NCBI GenBank assembly: GCA_036898135.1
Contig: CM072515.1
Location: forward strand, 54,263,236-54,327,235
Reading direction: 5' to 3'
Length of the DNA: 64,000 nucleotides
Source of the DNA: Oncomelania hupensis
Lineage: Eukaryota; Mollusca; Gastropoda; Littorinimorpha; Pomatiopsidae
Shown here: piece by piece, positions 1 through 10,039 of the stretch
Layout of the letters: each line of letters opens with the position of its first letter
How positions within the stretch are numbered: the stretch's first letter is position 1
Notes under the pieces: model-generated
Told to the model about the DNA's origin: nothing
Database searches by the model: none
Seen by the model: the letters and a program-made list of their open reading frames with translations, nothing else
Translations under genes and position numbers: made by a program

Positions 1-72
1 CCCCGATAGCGGACGGGTAGCGCAGTAGCACGTTTCATATTATACTATTCCGCGACCCGTCCGCTATCGGGG
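1..72. repeat. Perfect 18-bp inverted repeat (hairpin)
   Basis: The first 18 bases, CCCCGATAGCGGACGGGT, recur as an exact reverse complement at 55-72 around a 36-base AT-richer loop. The window edge cuts off what lies to the left, so this could be the inside of a palindromic transposon end or an isolated hairpin. No coding content is seen. Confidence 0.85.
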
Positions 73-228
73 ATCCACAACATTTTTGCCGAGGGTCCAT
101 TCTTCTTGGTTAATACGTCTGAGGTTATTGGCATGGGACCGCTTGTGGTCAAACGGGGAAATATCAAACCTCGCTTTGGAAGCAAAAAGCCCAGGCAACA
201 AACGAATTCCGGCACAGATAAAATGACG

Positions 229-230
<2 letters not shown>

Positions 231-288
<58 letters not shown>

Positions 289-307
289 ACACACACACAC
301 ACGCACC

Positions 308-343
<36 letters not shown>
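231..343. repeat. (GA)n-(AC)n compound microsatellite
   Basis: About 55 bp of pure GA repeat runs directly into about 58 bp of AC repeat with a short CCCACCCACC interruption. Open frames across it are simple-repeat artefacts. Confidence 0.95.
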
Positions 344-353
344 GCGCAAGAAT

Positions 354-1107
354 AATTCACACTTTTCTGCTATCCTATGCACCAACGGGAATCCCCTCTA
401 TGAAAAATACTTCCGGTTTTTTTTCTTCGCGTGTTTTAGTGAGTTATTTCCAAATATTCAAGAATAATAACATGTGTCACTGGCCACCTGTATCGTACCC
501 TCACATATTTTTATTTTTTTTTTTTGCTGCAGTTTATTATCCCTTTCTATCGCCAGTGGCGCGCCTAAACCCTACCTACCTAACATTATTTGTGAATTTT
601 TGAAAAATATTCGGAAAAAACATAACGCCCAGATGCTGGCTCGAACCCACACCTGTCAGGCGCCATTGGTTTCTGGCTTGTGGACAAGGCAAGTTAGTCC
701 CGCCTTAGCCCACTTGGCCACAACGCTAGCCTAACATATTCAGTTACTTTGTGTTTTGTGAAGGTTGCGACGGCGAAGCTATGGAAAATTACAAGAGTTT
801 TCAGGTCCCGTTTCACTTTCTGTCGATGATCGACGCACCTCCGAAGTCGCCACAAATACAGGCCTCCACGATTGTTTTTTGCATTCTTTCACTGAGCATG
901 TACTTCCTCCACCGTTTTTATACTTATCCCACTCGTTTTCTGGCTCTAACAATCGTCGTTTTCGGCAATTTGCCATATTTAAAAGTCACGCATCAAGCTT
1001 TGATAAAAGCAAAACAAGCAAAACCGGAACTTGGTTTCATATAACCTCGTTTTAATTTATAATGGCGATACCCACGAGTTTTTATGAGAGGTGCCGGAAA
1101 GTTGTGA
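354..1107. mobile_element. Composite terminal-inverted-repeat element, copy 1
   Basis: About 750 bp that recurs in inverted orientation at about 52,934-53,700 with high identity throughout. Its ends are imperfect inverted repeats: ATTCACACTTTTCTGC on the left, and ATTCACAACTTTCCGGC read inward from the right. The minus strand at about 645-735 carries a tRNA-Leu-like head (family C SINE). The short open frames on both strands are not recognisable proteins. Copy 2 sits inside a family A SINE, so the unit moved as a block. No clean target-site duplication was found, so the transposon class is unassigned. Confidence 0.65.
540..735 (-). mobile_element. Family C SINE, tRNA-Leu-like head
   Basis: The minus strand reads GTGGCCAAGTGGGCTAAGGC (A box) and, about 70 bases on, GGGTTCGAGCCAGC (B box), separated by a long insert as in a class II tRNA such as tRNA-Leu. 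The left part, with a conserved GGCGCGCC site, recurs at 33,575-33,875 and about 53,340-53,530. It is a pol III-promoted retroposon remnant, not a working tRNA, because no acceptor-stem pairing was found. Confidence 0.65.
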
Positions 1108-1391
1108 ATACTCGCACGCTCGCACGCTAACAAGCCTAACTACAATGTACAAGAAGTACACATGCACCAAGTAACTCCGGCCGTTGAACAATAACGTTGT
1201 GAGTTGAAGCTGTGTAACTGTTAACCCAGTAAGGTTGTCCTTATCTCCTCGCAACCTAAACAATCAACAATAGTCTTCACTTTCTACCACACATGCTGTG
1301 CACATGTTCCTTTCAACAGATAAGTCTGTATTGTTGCCTAGTTAATCTCCATTTTAGCATCTTCGGCTAAGAAGTCGGCGAGATTACATCA

Positions 1392-1969
1392 TTACATTAC
1401 ATTACATTATTATTGCTTTAGGTCCAGCGGACTCTTCCGAGCCAAATCAGGACCGGATAACCCCTGATCCGCATAAAAGATCTGCTAAAACAACCCTAGT
1501 GGGAAAACTGAATGCCCTCCACCAGCCAGTCACTTTACAATAAAGACAGACCACGCAGGGGACGGCTGAGGCTTCACCCCAACTAATCGAACCCCCGTTT
1601 ACAAAAACAAAATAGAATACAAACATCATTATAAATTATCAACAAAACGCATACATATAAAATGCCTACATTGCTAAATAATAACATCATAGGAAGCCCT
1701 AGTGACCACCTGGCAGAAAGTGTCCAATATTCCCAAGCTGATTCAACAGACCTCATACACAAATAAGGAGTCTTGTCCCGGAAGAGTTTTCAAGAAAAAG
1801 GTAAGAGACTGGTCTAGCGAAGAAGACGATAGTATAGCAGATTGATAGAACAGAGCAGGAATGAGAAAGAGCAAATGAGAAAGACAGCGACAGTGGGAAT
1901 TTAAAGCACTAAATTTCCAGAAAGTGGGGATACTATTTATACTGAAACCCCCGGCACCCCAACGGGGGT
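1392..1969 (-). mobile_element. Family D retroposon, full-length copy
   Basis: A 578-bp element flanked by the perfect 12-bp direct repeat GAGATTACATCA at 1,380-1,391 and 1,970-1,981. On the minus strand it begins with CCCCCGTTGGGGTGCCGG, has TATAAATA about 30 bases in, and ends in ...GGTCCTGATTTGGCTC... and an (ATGTA)n tail. Other copies are at 16,241, 35,311, 36,989, 40,302 and 52,170. The direct repeats plus short tandem tail are the signature of target-primed insertion by a LINE. I see no tRNA-type A/B boxes and no conserved long ORF. Confidence 0.85.
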
Positions 1970-2079
1970 GAGATTACATCACCCCCGCCTCCACATCCAC
2001 CATCCCCACCACCACCATCACCCATAACCACCAAACAAACAAAAAGACTCAATATGTGTTCTGAGCAACAACAACAAAA

Positions 2080-2385
2080 AAGTTAAATTTGAAGCGATGC
2101 ACCGACCGACAGACACTTAATGTAACCGACTGATACTGAATGATTGGCCCTGAGTTGAAGTAAGCTTACCAGTATACCAAAGGTAAACAAAATCGGTTTA
2201 GTTGTTATTTGAGATGTGGATTCAAAGGTGTTTAGTTACAAAGTGATTCCGTCGAATTTTGTCCTTTGAGAGCAAAAATACGATATAAAATGATTATTTA
2301 AAATGCCTCCATAGTAAAATTAAAAACAAAATCGGTTCAGTCATTCTTGAGATAAGGCAACAAAATATCCGTGTAAACAAAACAG
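2080..2385 (+). repeat. Degenerate dispersed repeat with ATCGGTTyAG cores
   Basis: Two diverged units of roughly 130 bp each contain AAAATCGGTTyAGTyrTTmTTGAG, related to sequences at 3,955-4,165 and 20,210-21,325. A CCGACCGACAGAC segment lies at the left. It is of the invertebrate repeat type with a conserved non-coding core. No ORF. Confidence 0.5.
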
Positions 2386-2388
2386 TGA

Positions 2389-2889
<501 letters not shown>

Positions 2890-2997
2890 ACATGAACATG
2901 AAATATATCAAAAACAATATGAATAGAGCATTAGAAATAACATCAACATTCATTCACATAAAACATTCTCAGAAACCCCAGTAATCAAACGTTTAAG

Positions 2998-3474
2998 CAG
3001 TGATCGTTCTAGGGATTTGCAAAACCGGTACGACGTCACAGTAAACAAACCCACTTGAACGCAAACCGGTAGGCCAGTCACGGAAACCGGTATGACCCAT
3101 AGCAAAGCTTAATAATGCGTCACAATTTTTGCCACGGAAAGTCTGCCGACGAATGCAGTGATTAATTTATTGCTCACCGTAAAGCCTACTAACTTTAACT
3201 GAAACGATGTTTGCCAAAAATAAAAGTGAAAAAATAGATTTTTGCTTCTTCATTATTACTAGCCTATCTGCCACTGTCGCAATACATACTGACGAGCACG
3301 AGGAAAGAAAAAAATCGAAAAGTGCGCGAGTTTCATTTATCCGTATTCACGATAGCCTTGCGCCCGCCAATGTTATATCATTCTGTATTTATTACCTCAA
3401 AGAATATGGCAAGGCTACTGAACGCATTCGCAGGCCTCTCGTCTACACTCCCTAAACACATAATCAGAGTAGCT

Positions 3475-3546
<72 letters not shown>

Positions 3547-3698
3547 ATTTCTCTTGTTTTCTTTCTCTTTTACTTTATTTTTGAAACCAGTCAAACAAAA
3601 TAAAAACCGGTAGGCTCTACCGGCTAATGATTTTTCAACCGGTATTTTTATTCTCAAACCGGTAAAATACCGGTAATTTCCAGTTAAATCCATCCCTG
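2998..3698. mobile_element. Non-autonomous hAT-type element (MITE)
   Basis: A 701-bp element bounded by the perfect 8-bp target-site duplication CGTTTAAG (2,990-2,997 and 3,699-3,706). It starts CAGTGATCGTTC and ends CATCCCTG, so both ends read CAG inward, as in hAT elements. Subterminal AAACCGGTA motifs recur at least six times near both ends (3,024, 3,064, 3,085, 3,606, 3,637, 3,656), like hAT transposase-binding arrays. The interior holds a 68-bp (CT)n tract and no transposase. Confidence 0.85.
3477..3544. repeat. (CT)n microsatellite
   Basis: Pure CT tract inside the hAT-type element. Confidence 0.95.
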
Positions 3699-3954
3699 CG
3701 TTTAAGGAGTAAAATTATTGCGACAATAAAATGTGTACAGTGATGTAGATATATAGCATGCGACCAAATTAAGGCATGACAGTTAAATATATAAGCTAAT
3801 ACTCGGGGGGAAATTGAGATTCAGATAAAACTTTCATTTCAGGCACTAATAAAAAATAAGCAGACGTTAAAGATTTAATTCAAGTAGGCCTACAATTACA
3901 AGTGTTAAAAAGTAAAAGCAGGTTCAATGAAACAGTACAGAAAATTATTAGCAA

Positions 3955-4165
3955 ATTCGGTTCAGCCGTTTTTTTGCAACGAAGTGAATTAAGTGACCTT
4001 GACCTTTGCTGTAGAGCAAACGTGATGGCTCGGGAGGCTGACGATCAACCTAGGTAATGTTCGTATGAAGTTTGGTCAAAATCCGTTCAGTTGTTCTTAA
4101 GATGTGGCGGGCACCGAACCGACAGACGTACGGACCCATAAATAGACCAACATTTGTCTAGTACT
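3955..4165 (+). repeat. Dispersed repeat with TGACCTTGA motif
   Basis: Contains AATTCGGTTCAGCCGTT, then TGACCTTGACC at 3,994-4,004, then GTTTGGTCAAAATCCGTTCA and a terminal CCGACAGACGTACGGAC segment. The same order of blocks is found at 20,330-20,708 plus 21,176-21,325. TGACCTTGA is the reverse complement of the extended nuclear-receptor half-site TCAAGGTCA. Regulatory function is not shown. Confidence 0.55.
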
Positions 4166-4350
4166 AATCCCCGACTATTTCAAAGTACTGCCTGGAAATA
4201 TAACAATGCTATTAAAACCATCTTTTTAACACCTGATTTGGAAAACCTATTTGAAATGCTTGAAGTAATAATAAATATGTATTGTCTGAAATACAGCTGA
4301 TAGTCCATTTAAATAAATACAGTACCAAACATATTCCGATTTAGGTACAT

Positions 4351-4575
4351 GGAGGCACTGTGGTCTAATGGTAGTGCTTCGGCTTGCGGATCTGAAGGTC
4401 CCGGGTTCGAGCCCTGGCCGGGCCATTGTGTTGTGTCCCTGGGAAAGACACTTTACTCCTGTTTTCCTACTTCTTCGGATGAGAGTATAAACCGAGGTCT
4501 AGTCTGTGTCGCATACATTCCATCATAACGGACTTGACGCTCATGTCCTAGACGGGTGAGTGCCGGTATATATAT
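4351..4575 (+). mobile_element. Family A SINE, tRNA-headed, 3'-truncated copy
   Basis: Begins with a tRNA-like head containing GTGGTCTAATGGTAGTGC (A-box region) and GGGTTCGAGCCC (B box), followed by a body with GGATGAGAGTATAAACCGAG and GACGCTCATGTCCTAGACGG. It ends at a (TA)n tract at 4,567-4,588. The same sequence in reverse is at 12,534-12,961. Confidence 0.85.
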
Positions 4576-5040
4576 ATATATATATATACATGTATATCCA
4601 AGCATCTGATCATAGCACGCTCAGTACAGTGGGAATAATAAAAATTAATGGTCGATTTTTATTTGGCAGAGGTTTAACCCTAGCATGCTAAATGCAAGGT
4701 TTCAACATAAAACCGAATCAAACTAGCAAATGCTCAAAAAAAGCTGACCGACTTCTGGGGAAAGCGTATCGAATTGTTTGGATGACAGAAACAGGCTACT
4801 TATCTAATGCAACGAGATTAGCTGGTCGTGAGAAACGGCACGCAATAACAGAAACTCTCTTCCACATTTGTTCTAACCCACCCTGAACTACTAGTGATGT
4901 CCACAGAAGACTCACTGAGGGTGTGTGGTAGGGCACAGGGCCTCTGACCAAGTAGAATGGATCCGCGATAGCAAAAAAATGGATCCTCAATAGCATCGCG
5001 GTAGAAGGAGTAGCGTACAGCCCATGTATCTTAGACAGAA

Positions 5041-5234
5041 GGCTTTGGCGAAACGAATCGGCCGCTCGAACTGTTTATTCCTAAAAACACGTACCAATGA
5101 ACCTATAAAATCTTCCATTTACATCTAAAAATACAATCCTAAAACAGTGAAGACATTGACGTAGGTCAATTTTATGAAATCCGGAACTGTCACCTATCAA
5201 AAACCAAGCGCCTGATTCGTTTCGCCAAAAGAGG
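5041..5234. mobile_element. Candidate short palindromic MITE or hairpin
   Basis: The arms TTTGGCGAAACGAATCGG (about 5,044-5,061) and its reverse complement (about 5,213-5,230) enclose about 150 bp of AT-rich sequence without an ORF. The outer flanks do not show a convincing target duplication. Confidence 0.5.
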
Positions 5235-5576
5235 CAGACAGATCCCATCCTTCCTATTTATAATACAAATGGTTACCTACCCCTGCGCGATCAAGGATCC
5301 ACACCTTTTATTCTTCTTTTTTGGGGGAGATCCATTGTACTTTGTTAACGCCGCTGTGGGTAGGGTTTAAAAAAAAAGTTTTCCTCAATTCAGTTCATAC
5401 AAGGAATTATGGAATTTTCGATGTTTTGTTAGGGTTCTTAACAAGTTCTGGTGGTTTCCAAGATGGTTCCATTCCCCGCAGGACAATTGTCACAGGATTC
5501 AGAAATGTTTTTCCAACATTCACACGAGTCAAGAAAAATATTTTTTTTAAACAAAATAACAACAGTACAGTAGCAT

Positions 5577-5866
5577 GTGAGTTCCGGATCAATTTATTCA
5601 GTGTGCATTTTCTGTAGTTTTGTAAAACATTTTGCCTTGTGTGCTGAGTTCCGGATCGCTTTGTCAAGTGTCCCAATCTGTAATTTCGTGACACTTTTTA
5701 CACTGTGTTTTAGTTATATCAATTTAGTTACCAATAAAGCTATTCAATGTGTCCCAGTCTATAGTTACATAAAACGTTTTTCATTTTGTGCTATCTTAGT
5801 TCCGAATATAGCTGTTCCGCGTGTTTCCAGTCGGTAGTTTTGCGTGGGCTATTTGCACTGTGTGTT
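5577..5866. repeat. Four degenerate tandem units of about 70 bp
   Basis: Units start near 5,579, 5,646, 5,727 and 5,799. Each begins with GAGTTCCGGAT or TAGTTCCGAAT-like sequence, then TTCARTGTGTCCCAGTCTGTAG and an A/T-rich stretch ending in a TGTG-rich segment. Open frames over it are incidental. Confidence 0.65.
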
Positions 5867-6121
5867 TGCTGTCAGTTTGGCAATGAAGTGTTATGTATGT
5901 CCATATGCGTTTTGAATGGAAATCACGTAACATATAGTCTTCCATTCTCTAAACCCATCCACCCCATCCCAAACCACCCCACACCTCACGTTGGCTATTT
6001 GACCAACTTTAGCTACAGACTGAAAGCTTGCTCTACGGTCACTTTCCCAGTGAATGCAGGGCATCCACAATGTAACGCCACCCAGGATAATGTTATTTGT
6101 AGTAGGACATGGCAAGCCACG

Positions 6122-6219
6122 ATGGTTATGATGATGATGATGATGATCCCTCACATCGGTGGTGATGATGATGATAATGGTGATGATGATGATGATGATC
6201 CCTCACATCGGTGGTGATG

Positions 6220-6305
<86 letters not shown>
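6122..6305. repeat. (GAT)n microsatellite with repeated interruptions
   Basis: GAT repeats broken twice by the same CCCTCACATCGGTGGT segment, so part of the array duplicated as a 50-60-bp unit. Confidence 0.9.
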
Positions 6306-6466
6306 CGCTCACATCTCCCTGTTGTTCAAAATGGCTGGCCGTTGTGACAGTGATGACAATTTGCTTGCATTAGCAGCAGTTTTGCTTCATATTCGGAAGA
6401 GATAGGTGAAACATCAGCAACAAATTGTTGAGCCGGAGAGTCATTTCTTCCGCCATGTTGACACAC
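6303..6466 (+). repeat. Direct repeat, left copy
   Basis: About 165 bp, closely matching 7,147-7,310 in the same orientation (shared blocks CCTGTTGTTCAAAATGGCTG and AGCCGGAGAGTC, then a CCGCCATGTTGAC end). Neither copy has an open frame across the whole unit. Family not recognised. Confidence 0.7.
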
Positions 6467-6490
6467 ATTCAAACACACTCCTCAACGACG

Positions 6491-6572
<82 letters not shown>

Positions 6573-6580
6573 TCTCTCTC
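6491..6580. repeat. (CT)n microsatellite
   Basis: CT tract of about 90 bp with one TATC interruption, just downstream of the left direct-repeat copy. Confidence 0.95.
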
Positions 6581-6969
6581 CAAATCAGCACACACTCTGA
6601 CACACAGACACACGTTCACACGCACAATCCCCATACTTTACCTCCATCCCTCAACCACACATGACACTGCTACGTGGGACGACAGATTAAAACAACCCCA
6701 GCGACGCTAGTTGCAAGAAAATCGACAATTATATTGCTGCGCTGTCTACAAATAATCCGGTGATATTTTCTTTGAAATGGAACCGGGTCTCATTATGCCT
6801 CATTATTTTTGGTATTGATCAAGGCCTCTCTGTGTCATGCCAGCCATGGAGGCTTCCAATAGAAGTCCATCGTTTCGCCTACCATTTGACCTTATTGTTC
6901 ACAGATTCAGAATTCCAAGTCATTCATGGAACGGTTTATAATTATGTTGTCTTTGAAAGAAAAGAGTGG

Positions 6970-7045
6970 GGTGACATGGTGGTCGCCGGTTTCCTTTACC
7001 GATGGTCGCGGGTTCGATACCCGCTAGGAGCAAACTGATGTGACT
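6970..7045 (+). mobile_element. tRNA-like SINE head fragment
   Basis: Contains GGTGACATGGTGGTCGCCGG and GGTCGCGGGTTCGATACCCGC, matching the head of family B, but the body downstream differs. It is a degraded or chimeric head. Confidence 0.5.
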
Positions 7046-7146
7046 TGAGGCGCACCCACACAAACCGGTTTTGAGGCCGGCCCTGAGTGCAAAAACGTGC
7101 CCATTGCCGCTAGTTCCCCCAATAAGCCGACCCCTTTGAACCGGAA

Positions 7147-7310
7147 GGTAAAAATCGCTCCCAACTTCCTGTTGTTCAAAATGGCTGGCAGTTTTGAAAG
7201 TGATTATTATTTGCTCGCATTAGCAGAAGTTTTGCATCATATTTTGAAGAGATAAGTGAAACATCGGCAACAAATTGTTGAGCCGGAGAGTCGTTTCTTC
7301 CGCCATGTTG
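7147..7310 (+). repeat. Direct repeat, right copy
   Basis: Partner of 6,303-6,466, 844 bp downstream and in the same orientation. Confidence 0.7.
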
Positions 7311-7545
7311 ACCCTATAATCACGGACTCGGGAGACGCGTTACGATTGGTTGAAGCTTACAATCAGGGGCGATTTCTCGCGGCACTATATAATCTCAAGA
7401 TTCCGAACCCATATGCGTTCAGGTGTTCGGGGACGGTAATTTACCCGATCGGGATCGGAAGGATGCCAAAAAAAAAAGAGGAATTCTGACGCCATCCGAT
7501 AGCAACCGGGTTGGAATCGGCAACAAGTTCGGCACGCAATCGGCA

Positions 7546-7841
7546 TGTGTGGCTGCGCCTTTATGGATGAGACTATTCAGGTCACCAAGGGTTTTCTCCG
7601 GTACTCCGTTTTCCTCCCTCCCTTCAATAATGGTATTGAATGCAGTCAATCTAAAATTTCAAAAGGAAAATTCTATGTTCTTTCCGTCTTCTAATAGCGA
7701 TTTTTCCCTGCCTTTACATCAGGATATCACATGTTTGAGCGATAGATGTTTGCTTGTTGTGTATGTGAAATTGTGTGAAACATGTGAGCGTGTATGTTGG
7801 TACAGATTGCCGCAGCATCCAGTATTATTAGTATTATTAAG
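7546..7841 (+). mobile_element. Family B SINE, headless plus-strand copy
   Basis: Matches the body of the copy at 13,664-14,040 from GAGACTATTCAGGTCACCAAGG to the GCAGCATCCAGTATTATTAG tail. The tRNA-like head is missing or replaced upstream. Confidence 0.75.
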
Positions 7842-7853
7842 AGTAGTTTGTTG

Positions 7854-8334
7854 GCAGATCTACAACGAAGAATACAAAGCAGATATACTACGAAGAATAC
7901 AAAGCCGGTCACAGCAGATCTACAACGAAGAATACAAAGCATGGGAATAAAGTGCTACAGAAGACTTCTGGGCAAGCCGCATTTCCTATACCAGCACATC
8001 ACCAACGACGAAGTCCGACAGACCATCACACAAGCCATTGGACAACACGATGACATGCTCACAGTGGTGAAGAAACGGAAACTCCGATGGTATGGCCACA
8101 TCAGCAGAACATCAGGCCTTGCAAAGACCATCCTGCAAGGCACAGTGCAAGGAGGTAGAAGAAGAGGGAAACCGAAAAAGAGGTGGGAGGACAACATTCG
8201 AGAATGGACTGGCTTGACACTGAGCGAAACCATGAGGTTTGCTGAGGACAGAGAAAGATGGAGTACGCTGGTTAAACGATCATCTGTGGTGCCCCTGCGA
8301 CCTCCGAGTTATGGGATAGTATACGATAGGATAG
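7854..8334 (+). pseudogene. RTE-like retrotransposon 3' fragment
   Basis: Encodes the C-terminal end of a non-LTR reverse-transcriptase polyprotein (residues such as CYRRLLG, RKLRWYGH, RGKPKKRWEDN), in the same frame as the longer copy at 23,000. It ends in a degenerate GGATA tail. Its 5' part holds a local triplication of a GCAGATCTACAACGAAGAAT segment (7,854-7,940). Abuts the tail of the family B SINE. Not functional. Confidence 0.85.
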
Positions 8335-8659
8335 TCTGTTGGATCGAGGTTGGACGCCACGTGCATCCGGCGTACTTGTACATCCGACTATTTCGTCACT
8401 AACGCAACAACGATTGACCGACTCTTTAGTCCTGTCTCTTCGACTTCAGCGCACATTACATGTAAGGTTAATCTTTGAATTGAAGGTGCGGCAATCACAC
8501 ATTGGAAAGCCCTTAATGATCATCTCCATGAGTTCAATTAATAGTGAAGAAGAAAAAGGAGGCGAGAGAAGAGGAGAAAGATGATAGGTAGAGGAGGGGA
8601 AGAAAGAGAAAAAGAAGAAGGAGGAGCAAGAAGAAAGGTCTAGAAAAAGTAGTAGGAGC

Positions 8660-9141
8660 CGAAGGAAGAGGAGGAGGAGGAGGAAGAAGAAGAAGAAGAA
8701 GAAGAAGAAGAAGAAGAAGAAGAAGAAGAAGAAGAAGAAGAAAAGGAGGAGGAATAAGGAGACTTAATATTGATCATTTAGCTTATGGATAGGAAGATTG
8801 CATGCAATCCATTATTTAATGCCGTTTTAAGAAAGGCAATTTTGAGAAGAAGAAAAACAAGAAGGAGGAGGAGAAACATTAATGTCGATCATTAATCTTT
8901 TGGATAGGATGATTGCATGCAAGTTATTGTCTAATGTTGTCTTAAGAAAAGCATGTTTAGGAAGAAGAAGAAGAAGAAGAAGAAGAAGAAGAAGAAGAAG
9001 AAGAAGAAGAAGAAGAAGAAGAAGAAGAAGAAGAAGGATTATCGTCGATCATTTAGATTACAAATAAGATACATGCATGAGAACCATTTTCTAATTACGT
9101 TTTTAAAGATTCATGTTCGGGAAGAAAAAGAAGAAGAAGAA

Positions 9142-9219
<78 letters not shown>

Positions 9220-9222
9220 GAA
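8660..9222. repeat. Three-unit higher-order repeat with (AAG)n and (GAT)n arrays
   Basis: Three related spacers of about 90 bp (about 8,760-8,852, 8,877-8,963 and 9,037-9,128) share a GATCATTwA block, a TGCATGcA block and TTTTAAGAAA, each followed or preceded by a pure AAG array. The last array turns into about 80 bp of GAT. Lys-, Arg- or Asp-rich frames over it are repeat artefacts. Confidence 0.8.
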
Positions 9223-9610
9223 GACGAAGGAGAAGATTGTCTTGTAATCTTGTTCTTCTTTTTTTTATTGTCAATTACACATCAGATCATTGGCAAGCAG
9301 GCAGTTCCTTAAAACTCATCTCCGTTAATTTTTGCCTCAATGCGTAAAAAAGTGGAATGGTCGCGCTCATTGTCTTACCATACAAATTTATGGGAACTTG
9401 GCATCGCTCTTGAGATGTTGGAAAGTACAAATAAAAAGGGAGACTATGCTCGAGCTGTCAGTAGTAATAAGTAAGCGACAGGGGAGACCGTGCATGCACT
9501 TCCGGCAAGCAGCGTTTTACATTTTGTTCTTCTCGAGTTCGCGCCTTAATATGCTCCTGATCTCACACCCTTCGCACATAATTATAGCGCATTACAATCT
9601 TTGTAATTAT

Positions 9611-9673
9611 CATCATCATGGTGTTGGTAATCATTGTCGTTATTGCCATCATCATCATCACCATCGTCATCAG

Positions 9674-9726
<53 letters not shown>
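9611..9726. repeat. (ATC)n microsatellite
   Basis: ATC repeats with a few substitutions. The His-rich and Met-rich open frames here are artefacts. Confidence 0.9.
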
Positions 9727-9887
9727 CGACTTTAAATAGATTAAGGCATACATACAAACGAGCTCGAAAGTTTAGGTTTTTTTTTATCCTATAATTTACT
9801 TCAATAAATGGATGTGTTGACAGATATAATTTCCTCGAATTTATTACAAGCAACAGAAAGACACAAACCAGGACTACAGGGGTACAT

Positions 9888-9891
<4 letters not shown>

Positions 9892-9982
<91 letters not shown>
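9892..9982. repeat. (GA)n microsatellite
   Basis: About 90 bp of uninterrupted GA repeat. Confidence 0.95.
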
Positions 9983-9984
<2 letters not shown>

Positions 9985-10039
9985 GTCAGACAGTTAATAA
10001 ATAAAGACATAAATAAACAAATGAATAAATAAATCTCAT

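Noticed and set aside
106..603. 165-codon ORF across the GA/AC microsatellite
   Set aside because: The peptide is an Arg-Glu and His-Thr repeat produced by dinucleotide tracts. The flanks are transposon sequence.
751..1055. ORFs repeated at 53,003-53,308 that looked conserved
   Set aside because: Conservation is explained by the duplicated element. Several frames are equally preserved and no domain is recognised.
5786..6347. Asp/Met-rich ORFs in the GAT array
   Set aside because: Microsatellite translation.
8882..9312. Arg-, Lys- and Asp-rich ORFs
   Set aside because: Translation of AAG and GAT arrays.
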